From NCBI GenBank assembly GCA_030448225.1, contig JAUJNJ010000111.1, positions 1-14,834 of the forward strand: a stretch of DNA of 14,834 bases, in the 5' to 3' direction. Positions within the stretch are counted from its first letter, which is position 1; each line of letters begins with the position of its first letter. This stretch comes from Phycisphaerae bacterium (lineage in GTDB: Bacteria; Planctomycetota; Phycisphaerae; Tepidisphaerales; Tepidisphaeraceae). The position numbers and the translations under genes are program-made. Of the stretch, positions 6,857 through 13,600 are shown piece by piece. The notes below the pieces were generated by a model, which saw only the letters and a list, made by a program, of their open reading frames with translations, made no database searches and was not told the DNA's origin.

Positions 6857-6990
6857 CACACGCAGCACGTCGCGTGGTGCCGCGACGGCGACGGGCTCGA
6901 CGAGGCGTACCGCGTGGCGTGCGATCTGGCGGCGAAGGTGGGGTGGAACCGAAGGCTGATGAAGGCTTCTCACTGGCAACGTTGCCAGTG
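6857..6990 (+). pseudogene. 5'-truncated copy of the small gene at 2179
   Basis: HTQHVAWCRDGDGLDEAYRV, ACDLAAKVG and a new tail (WNRRLMKASHWQRCQ) end at TGA 6988. The DNA matches 2206-2293 closely: 32 identical bases first, then scattered third-position changes. The upstream part of the paralogue (MHAVLLVEP) is missing. No start codon lies in frame close by, although AGGAGG at 6850-6855 looks like a ribosome binding site. It begins 11 bases after the beta-flower stop. The last codons lie inside a perfect palindrome. Confidence 0.5.
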
Positions 6991-6991
6991 A
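6970..6991. repeat. Perfect 22-bp palindrome
   Basis: CACTGGCAAC (6971-6980) is followed directly by its reverse complement GTTGCCAGTG (6981-6990), with one more T/A pair outside. It lies between the convergent ends of the 6857 fragment and the minus-strand gene ending at 7004, and AAAA follows it on the plus strand. It could be a bidirectional terminator hairpin or a dimeric protein-binding site. Confidence 0.5.
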
Positions 6992-7003
6992 AAACGTGGC
7001 CGG

Positions 7004-7278
7004 TCAGTCTTCGAGTTCTTCGATCGTCAGCACCTCGTCCGGCGTTACCTGCCCGAGATCGGCCTCCGAAACGAGCCAGTAGACGCCGTCCGGCTCCGGC
7101 GTGAACCCGGAGTCCACGAGGAACGCACGGACGTAGTCGAGCCCATGCGGCTACTCGGTCGGCGGCGTCCAGCGAGTCGCGGATGCGGCTCGAGGTCCAA
7201 GATGACGCGGAACGTCCGATCGGGGATCGGCTCCTCACCTGTCACCGTCACCTCCGGCCAGCGAATCCCCGGTGTCAC
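7004..7278 (-). pseudogene. Small hypothetical protein, minus strand, two frameshifts
   Basis: From GTG 7278 (or GTG 7251/7245, the last preceded by GGAGGT) the first phase reads VTVTGEEPIPDRTFRVILDL. A second phase gives IRDSLDAADRVA. A third phase gives GLDYVRAFLVDSGFTPEPDG and VYWLVSEADLGQVTPDEVLT with the end IEELED at TGA 7004. Each segment is well formed in its own phase, so two indels (near 7175 and 7145) have broken one gene of about 90 residues. It looks like a small alpha/beta protein. I do not recognise the family. The TPDEVLTIEE tail resembles that of the fragment at 6293-6420. Confidence 0.5.
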
Positions 7279-7442
7279 CTTACCCCGCGAACACGGGGAC
7301 GGCGAAGCTGAAAAGCGGCCATCCCGGTGGCTACGTTGCCCACAGGTTATCAACAAATTGTGGAGCAGTTAGGGGTGCGTTCGGTGGGATGGGCGAGCGG
7401 GCGGGAGTCGGTTAGACGCGGCGGGACGGCCGTGGTGGGCGC

Positions 7443-7465
7443 GGGCCGGGCGAGCAGCCCGGCCC
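7443..7465 (-). terminator. GC-rich hairpin after the receiver gene pair
   Basis: GGGCCGGGC (7443-7451) and GCCCGGCCC (7457-7465) form a perfect 9-bp stem with the 5-base loop GAGCA. It lies 15 bases past the stop of the minus-strand receiver gene ending at 7481. There is no U-run, so termination is inferred from stem strength and position only. Confidence 0.4.
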
Positions 7466-7480
7466 GGCCCGGCGCGCGGC

Positions 7481-7882
7481 TCACGTGTTCTGGCACAGGC
7501 GGTCGATCGCGGCGACGACTTCGACGAGCGTCGCGGCGGCGGCCCACCCCTTCAGCCAGAACCCGTCGGCCCCCGCGGACGCCGCCGCCGCAGCAGCCGA
7601 CCCGTTGTCCGCGGCCCGCTCGTCGGGCTCCGCCTAGACCACGACCTTAGCTCCGGCGGTTCGGTCGTCGTCGCGGATCTCGCGCAGCAGGTCGAGGCCC
7701 GATCCGTCCGGCAACGCCGTCGTTAGCACGACCACGTGCGGCACGGTCATCGCCATCGCCCGGCGGGCCAAGGCGACGGTCGCGACGCGGTAGGCCGCGT
7801 GCCCGCGATCCCGCAGCAGCCGGGCCAGCGGCAGGGCGAAATCGGCGTCGGGATCGACGATCATCACGGAACAGACGGTCAC
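7481..7882 (-). pseudogene. Response-regulator receiver domain, phospho-Asp replaced, in-frame amber
   Basis: GTG at 7882 follows GAGG by about 8 bases, 19 bases after the upstream receiver stop, so the two form an operon. The frame gives a single receiver domain of 133 codons: VTVCSVMIVDPDADFALPLA (acidic pair D10, D12), LARLLRDRGHAAYRV, then VVVLTTALPDGSGLDLLREI, then GADGFWLKGWAAA (K110) and final helix LVEVVAAIDRLCQNT. Residue 54 is Thr where receivers carry the phosphorylated Asp (compare LLVSDVRLPDGSG next door), so it cannot be phosphorylated normally. Codon 83 is TAG (7634-7636), just after beta-strand AKVVV; the frame continues perfectly to TGA 7481. Without readthrough the product lacks the last third. 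It could be a degenerate receiver gene, or one with a point mutation or suppression. Confidence 0.6.
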
Positions 7883-7901
7883 CGCAGATCCTCGCTTGTG
7901 C

Positions 7902-8336
7902 TCAGCCCAATCCCGCGGCCGCCGCCGCCCTTGCGATCGCCGCCAGCAGGTCGGCCATCGCGAACGGCTTGGGCAGGAACTCGGCGAACCCCGCTGCGAG
8001 GCACGCGGCGGCCATACTTTCCACTTCGTCGTCGCCCGAGACCGCCAGGCCGCGGAACCCGCGCGGCGACAGCTCTGCATCAGCTCCAGCCCGCTGCCGT
8101 CCGGCAGGCGCACGTCGCTGACGAGCAGGTCGCAGCAGTCGTCGCCGTCGGCCAGCCGCCCCCGCGTCGGCCGCGGTCGCGGCCGGGCGCACGTCGTGGC
8201 CGCCGTCGCGGAGCAGGCGGGACAGGGCCGCCAGGGACGGACGGTGGTCCGCCACGACCAGGACGCGGGCGCGCGCTGCAACATGTGGGATGACCCCGCA
8301 ACGCCGCGACGCGAGAGGCGGACGCGGCCCCCACAA
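7902..8336 (-). pseudogene. Response-regulator receiver domain, two frameshifts
   Basis: Three phases make one receiver. From ATG 8336 (or ATG 8284 in another phase) come ARVLVVADHRPSLAALSRLL and RDGGHDV. After a shift near 8160, LADGDDCCDLLVSDVRLPDG carries the phospho-acceptor Asp in SDVRLPDGSG. After a second shift near 8075, FRGLAVSGDDEVESMAAACL leads to AGFAEFLPKPFAMADLLAAI with the conserved Lys-Pro, ending at TGA 7902. The order of motifs is complete and canonical (Asp site, S/T site, KPF), and there is no output domain. Stand-alone receivers act in phosphorelays or by protein contact. The damage suggests a pseudogene, or local sequence error. Confidence 0.6.
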
Positions 8337-8546
8337 CCGGTCGGGCGTGACCCGGCCGCCCGCGCCCCGTTGCCCGCGGGGACCGGCGGCGTGACTTGGG
8401 CATCGCCGAGGAACGGGGCGGAGTATATCGGCGCGCCGCGCAAGCGGCGTGGGCCGTGCTCGGGGTTGACGCCGGACGGTCGGGTGTGAAGATGTCGCCC
8501 CGCATGTGCGAGAGGACGTCGAGACGCCGGGAGGAGGCCGTCGCCC

Positions 8547-8947
8547 ATGCAGCAGGGTCCGACCGCGTGCGTGCTGGTGGTGGACGACTACGCCGACGCC
8601 TGCGAGGCGGTGCGGCGTGGTCGCGCGACTCGGCTACCCCGCCGCGTGCGTCGGCAGCGGCGCCGCTGCTGGCGGCGCTGCGTGCAGGCGGCGGCCCGCC
8701 GTGCGGCCTCGTGCTGCTGGACCTGATGCCGGAGATGAGCGGCTGAGCGTCCTGCGGGCCGTGCGGGCCGACCCGGCAGCGCGGCGCGTGCCGGGTCGTC
8801 GTCTGCTCCGCCGCCGAACGGGCGACGCACTGGGACGAGGCCCGAGCTGCTGGGCGCCGTCGACTTCTGGTCAAGGCCGACGCCGGTTCTTCCCACGCCT
8901 GCAAAAGTCCCACGGCGGACCACCTCCGGACCGCCGGCCGCGGCTGA
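8547..8947 (+). pseudogene. Response-regulator receiver domain, heavily frameshifted
   Basis: ATG at 8547 follows GAGGAGG by 9 bases and opens MQQGPTACVLVVDDYADACE (acidic pair in VVDDY). Other phases then supply VARLGYPAACVGSG, LLAALRAGGGPPCGLVLLDL with MPEMSG, LSVLRAVRADPAARRVP, VVVCSAAERATHWDEARAAG, and GAVDFLVKADAG-like pieces, ending at TGA 8945. At least four phase changes are needed. The Asp loop reads LLDLMPEMSG, one residue shorter than the usual LLDLMMPEMDG type. It is divergent from the two minus-strand receivers, 210 bases away, and is the most decayed of the three. Confidence 0.5.
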
Positions 8948-9073
8948 GGTGCGAACACGTCCGGCGCCAAGCCCGTCCTCGCAGTCATGGGGGACGCCCA
9001 CCGGTAGCCCCGCGGCCGGACGTGCCCCCACATGCTAGCCGCCTTCCACGAGCTGCCGCCGCCGGTACAACGC

Positions 9074-9087
9074 CCCAGAGCTCTGGG
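9074..9087. repeat. 14-bp perfect palindrome
   Basis: CCCAGAGCTCTGGG is fully self-complementary and lies 21 bases before ATG 9109. It could be a small operator or chance. Confidence 0.3.
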
Positions 9088-9260
9088 ACAACTCAGATTG
9101 GAGTAGCTATGCTGACGGCGAACGATGATCGCCCGCCCGTGGGCTAATCTGGTACAGCAGTTCCGACGCCGACGACGGTAACGGCACGCCGAACCTCAGC
9201 ATCAGCGCGCCGGAGGTCGTAGGCCGTGACGTACCGCTTGTGCCACACGCCCCCGAGCGT

Positions 9261-9381
9261 GGCGGCACCCGGTTCTGCCGCCACGCGTCCCACCGCGGCC
9301 GGCGGTCCTGCCGCCGGCAAGAACCCACGCGCTGAAATAGCCCTGCCGGCCCCGGCGGGGCGGCACCCGGCGCGTGCCGCC
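9261..9381. repeat. Three hairpins, two sharing a 12-base arm
   Basis: GGCGGCA 9261-9267 pairs with TGCCGCC 9276-9282. GCCGGCGG 9298-9305 pairs with CCGCCGGC 9311-9318. GGCGGCAC 9359-9366 pairs with GTGCCGCC 9374-9381. The first and third both begin GGCGGCACCCGG, repeated 98 bases apart. The last lies 4 bases past the minus-strand stop at 9386 and may act as its terminator. Confidence 0.4.
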
Positions 9382-9385
9382 GGTG

Positions 9386-10546
9386 TCAGACCGTGACGTA
9401 GGCCCGGCGGCCGCGGTACCGCGACCCGCGGCGGCACGCCATCCCGCGGCTGGCGCGCCGGCGGCCAAGCCGTGGCCGACCGTCTTGCCGTACGACTTGG
9501 CGATCGTCCGTTTCTGGCGGCCGAAGAACGCCGACACGCGGGACACGCCCTCGCGGGACGGGTCGCGCCGCAGCGACCGCATGATCGACGCCGTCCTCGG
9601 CCATCCGCTCGACGACGTCCATCGGGGGCACGCGGATCGTCGCGCCCCGGGTGGGCCCGCATGAACGCCAGCGCTCGACCTCGCCGCCGAAATACTCGGC
9701 GAGCATCTTCAGCGTCATCGCCGCGCCGGCCGGGGTCGCGGTCGCCGGGACCGCCGCGGCCGACGGCGGCGGCGGCAGGGCGGTCGCGACGGCCCGCGGC
9801 CGCTGCTTGCAGGGCCGCCGCGCGGCGGTCGGCGGCGACGGCCGCGTTACTCGCCCGGAGAGGATTCGGTAAACAAGCCGACGAACTCGCGCGACGACGA
9901 GGTTGTTCTGTTCATGCGTCACCCTTTGCTTGAGCCACTCGGGCAGGTCTGCGTACGGCACGAGGCGGTTCTTCCGCAACAGCCGGCCGCGCTGGTGCCG
10001 GTACAGCGCGAGCAGCACGAACACGTCCCCCTGCACGTCCCCGACCACGTGGTCCTCGGCCTGCTCGGACCGCAGGACCGTCGCCAGCGCCGACTCGCAC
10101 GCCGCGGCGGACGGCGCCGCGTGCGCGTCGATCGGGTCGCCCGCCGAGAGCGCGGCGTCCCCGTAGTCCGTCCCGTTCACCTCCCCGGGCCGCCGGTCCC
10201 GCACGGCCTGGACGACCAGGTTGCGGATCGCGGTGTTCATCTGCCGCAACATCACCTTGTAGTGCGGCTTGTCGATCCGGAACCGCGGGGTGCGGCGCAC
10301 GAGCTCGGCCACCGTGTCGGCCGCGACGTACTCCGCCGTCAGCCCCGCGACGGCCAGGCTGTCCATGTACCCCTTCTGCCGGAACCGGATCGCGACCAGC
10401 TGCATCAGCTGGCGGGCGTACTCGTCCCGCTCGGCCGGCGTCGGGGCCGGCGGGGCCGGCGCGCGGTGCAGCTCGAAGAGCAGGAACAGCCGTTCCGGGT
10501 CCCATTCGGGCAGCGCCACCTTGTGCCACAGGGCATCCTCGGTCAC
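9386..10546 (-). CDS. Unrecognised protein, 386 aa; weakly sigma-factor-like N-terminal half
   Basis: GTG at 10546 opens VTEDALWHKVALPEWDPERL. Residues 1-205 are helical and well coded: ARQLMQLVAIRFRQKGYMD, then VAELVRRTPRFRIDKPHYKV, then MLRQMNTAIRNLVVQAVRDR and PYADLPEWLKQRV. The order (helical core, RN..V.AVRDRR, variable linker, possible HTH) recalls small ECF sigma factors, but no signature is clear. After a Pro/Ala linker come LKMLAEYFGGEVERW and IRVPPMDVVERMAEDG. Around 9480-9585 the coding phase moves (MRSLRRDPSREGVSRVSAFF, GRQKRTIAKSYGKTVGHGLA) and then returns for RRGSRYRGRRAYVTV, a pair of compensating indels. Alternatively there are two genes: the first ending at TGA 9912 (AKGDA) and the second from ATG 9915 (MNRTTSSSREFVGLF), overlapping in ATGA. 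It is divergent from the tape measure gene, 117 bases away. Confidence 0.5.
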   Translation of the reverse strand: MTEDALWHKVALPEWDPERLFLLFELHRAPAPPAPTPAERDEYARQLMQLVAIRFRQKGYMDSLAVAGLTAEYVAADTVAELVRRTPRFRIDKPHYKVMLRQMNTAIRNLVVQAVRDRRPGEVNGTDYGDAALSAGDPIDAHAAPSAAACESALATVLRSEQAEDHVVGDVQGDVFVLLALYRHQRGRLLRKNRLVPYADLPEWLKQRVTHEQNNLVVARVRRLVYRILSGRVTRPSPPTAARRPCKQRPRAVATALPPPPSAAAVPATATPAGAAMTLKMLAEYFGGEVERWRSCGPTRGATIRVPPMDVVERMAEDGVDHAVAAARPVPRGRVPRVGVLRPPETDDRQVVRQDGRPRLGRRRASRGMACRRGSRYRGRRAYVTV

Positions 10547-10602
10547 TCCGGTCCGGCCTTACGGTTGGGGGGAAACGGTCGAGCCCGCGGGGGATTATTC
10601 GG

Positions 10603-10639
10603 CCGCCGCGGGCCGCGCACAACCCGGTTGCCGCGGCGG
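10603..10639. promoter_or_regulatory. Nested inverted repeats in the divergent intergenic region
   Basis: CCGCCGCGG (10603-10611) pairs with CCGCGGCGG (10631-10639). The loop holds a second palindrome, CAACC C GGTTG (10620-10630 region). It lies between divergent starts at 10546 and 10664, next to the only AT-rich patch (GATTATTC, 10593-10600). A shared operator is plausible but unproven. Confidence 0.35.
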
Positions 10640-10649
10640 GGGGCGGGGC

Positions 10650-10663
10650 GCGTCTAGCGGGGC
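10650..10663 (+). promoter_or_regulatory. GCGTCTAGCG motif 4 bases before the tape measure start
   Basis: The motif lies at 10650-10659, followed by GGGC and GTG 10664. It is identical in sequence and spacing to the motif at 202-211 before the resolvase gene. There is no other ribosome binding site. Confidence 0.4.
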
Positions 10664-13600
10664 GTGACCCCGATCCGACTCAAGCTCGTGGTGGACGGCA
10701 GCGGCACGTCGGGCGCGGTCGACGCGCTGGCGCGGTCGTTCGACAGCTCGATCCAGCTCGGCGTGAACAAGGCCGTCTCCCACGTCGACCGCGGCGTGGC
10801 CAAGCTCGTCCGCACCGTGCGGCGCGCCTGGGCCGGCGTCGGGACCGACCTCGCCCGGGGTCTGGCCCCGCTCAACGCGTCGATGGCCGCCCTCGACGGG
10901 AGCCTGGCGAAGATCGACGCCCGCCTCGAGAAGGTCATCCAGCGGCTCGGCCGCATGAACCGCCTCCTGAAGTCCACGGGCGGCCGCGGCGGCGGCGGGG
11001 GCGGGGGCGGCGGGAACAACGGGCCGGTCGACCTCGACTCGATGCTCGCGGCCTTCCAGGGCGGCGGCTACAACGCCACCGGCCGCGCCAGCATGTCCGC
11101 GACCCGCCGGGCGATCCAGACCAGCAACCAGCTCGCCAACGAGCAGGGCCGGCAGCTCAACGCGGGGTACACGAACGGGAAGCTGTCGAGCCTGCGGCTG
11201 GGCATGGAGCCCGACCCCGGCGCCGAGGTGCGGCGCCGCGCGATGGAGTGGTCGCGCGTCTACGCCAAGCAGGACCGCGACCGCGCCCGCGCGGCCGCCG
11301 AGGCGGGGCGGGACGTGCGCCGCCGCGCCGACGAGTGGGCGGCCCGGCTCGGGGCCCAGGAGCAACAGCAGGCGATCGCGGCCGCCAACGCTCGCAACCA
11401 GGCGACGCTCGCCGCCGGCGGGTACCGCCCGACCACCGGCCGCACGGTCTCCGGGCCGGGCGGCGACCGCGTCGTGCAGAACTACGCCCGCGCGGGCGGC
11501 CTGCTCCGCGCCGGCGGGACCGCGTCGCTCGACGCGTCCACGGGCAGGCTGACCACGCAGATCGCCGAGGCCCAGTCGCTCTGGAACCGCCTGCGCGGCA
11601 CGATCAGCCGCGACGGGAGCCTGATCCAGCGGACGCTCAATGCCGCGTTCCACCCGCTCAAGACGGTCGGGTCGGCCTACGAGTCGGCCGGCAACTTCTT
11701 CATCCGCCTGTCCGCCACGTTCTACTCGCTCGAGCGCATCGGCGGGATGCTCAAGAACACGTTCGCCGGCCCGGTGAACTACATCATGGACGCCACCGAG
11801 GCGAGCCGCCAGTTCGAGGTCGCGCTGTCCGGCGTCGCCGGCGGCATGGGCCGCGCCCGCGACATCAACGCGCAGCTCGTCAAGGAGAGCCGCACGCTCC
11901 CGATCACGATCAAGGAGATGCGGCAGCTGACGCAGCAGATGGCCTACATCGGCCCGCTGACCAGCCGCGTCGCGATGGGCGCCCCCGCCGACGTCGCCGG
12001 CGAGGCCCGGTCGTTCAGCAAGATCGTCAGCGGCCTGAAGCTCCTCAACCCGGACCAGGACGTCAGCGGCATCATGGTGTCGCTGAAGGAGGCGCTGGGC
12101 GCCAGCGACTTCGTCAGCCTGCGCCGCCGCCTCGAGATCCCGGTCAGCTCGCTCGCGGCCAGCATCGGCAAGAAGCCCGAGGACCTGTTCGGCCGCCCCG
12201 AGATGACCATGCAGGCGCTCGAGGCGTACGTCGACCAGTTCGTGCCCGAGAGCGCGATCAAGCAGATGGGCAGCCTCTACACGGTCCGCATCGAGAAGCT
12301 GATGGAGGTGTTCCGCCTCGGCGCGGAGCGCGTCGGCAACAGCGGCGTGTTCGACTCGGTCGTCGGGCAGATGGAGCAGCTGACCGACCGCCTGTTCGCG
12401 TACCTCGACACGCCGGACTTCCAGCAGAAGGCCAAGCGGGTCAGCGACTCGCTGGCGCGGATCGTCGGGAACCTCGGCAAGGGGATCGTCGCGCTACTCC
12501 AGAAGATGTCGGGCGCGCGGTCCGCCTCCGGCACGGTCCCCGCGCTGGCCGACACGATCGCGGGCCTCGTCGACCGCCTCGCGTCGGCGTCGGACGGCCT
12601 GCCGGGCCTCGGCACCAAGGTCGGCGAGGCGCTGGCCACAATCGGCTGGGCGATCGACCAGGCGATCGTGGAGCTGAAGCGCCTCCGCGAGTTCACCGCC
12701 AACCCGGAGAAGGTCGTCTACCAGGGCGCGCGCAACGTCGGCCGCGACGCCGTGACCAACCCCGTGACCGACGGGATGATGTCGGCCGCCAACCCGCTCT
12801 ACGCGGCCTACAGCGCGTTCAACAAGGCCCGCCCGGCCCTGACGGCTGCGATGCCCCGGCCGCTGAACCCGTACGGCCGCCAGGACCTGAGCGGCTGGCG
12901 CGACCCCGGCGGCCCGGCGGCCGCCGCGGCGGCGGCGGCCCCGGCCGCACCGCAGTTCTACGAGGCGAGCGAGCGGGTCCGGCTGCTGATGTCGGCCGTC
13001 AAGGACCTGATGGAGATCACGCCCGACGGCTACAAGGCCAAGTTCCGCAGCGCGCAGGACGCGATCAACGGCGTCGGCGAGAGCTGGAACCCCAACGCCG
13101 ACGAGCTGACGAAGGTCTCGCGCAACGCGAACGAGCGGCTCGACGGGCTGTTCGGCGACTTCGCCGGCTCGAAGATGGACATCTTCGCCAAGATCGAGCA
13201 GATGCACGGCGAGTCGATCGCCTCGCTCGACGCCGCGATCGACGGCCTCCGGGCCGACGCGCTGGCCCAGCCCAGGTTCGCGAAGGACATCAACGCGAAG
13301 ATAGCCGCCCTGCAGAAGGCGCGGGGCAACGCCAACGAAGGGTTCGCCGGCGAGACGGTCGCGGCCTACGACGCGCTCCGCCAGAGCGCCCGCTACTACG
13401 GGATCGGCCTGGCCGGCACGCTCGGCGGCGAGGGCGCGACGACGCGGGCGATGCTGCTCGAGCAGATCATCGGCGGCCGCACGAGCGTCGCGACCAAGAC
13501 GGCCGCCCGCCTCGGCGACGACGCGTCCCAGTACGGCATCGCGACGATGCCCGCGAGCCAGCAGGCGAAGCTGATGCGCATGATGGTCGAGGCCCAGCAG

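Larger units (their letters stand above)
8948..9385. other. Hairpin-rich stretch with ambiguous coding remnants
   Basis: A 12-codon frame starts at ATG 9109 (TGGAG 6 bases before) with MLTANDDRPPVG; shifting phase continues it as LIWYSSSDADDGNGTPNLSI. On the opposite strand two phases give GGVWHKRYVTAYDLR then SGALMLRFGVPLPSSASELL, ending at 9107. Both readings look protein-like with similar GC3, and only one can be real. No family is recognised. The stretch also holds a palindrome at 9074 and three hairpins at 9261-9381. Confidence 0.3.

Noticed and set aside
7279..7298. CCCCGCGAACACGGGGA, similar to the stem of type I-E CRISPR repeats
   Set aside because: Only one copy, no spacers and no cas genes; most likely a simple hairpin next to the 7278 start.
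9912..9940. Programmed frameshift such as the tail chaperone G/GT signal
   Set aside because: No slippery heptamer was seen and the gene is on the strand opposite to the tail gene; a two-gene overlap or indel explains it better.
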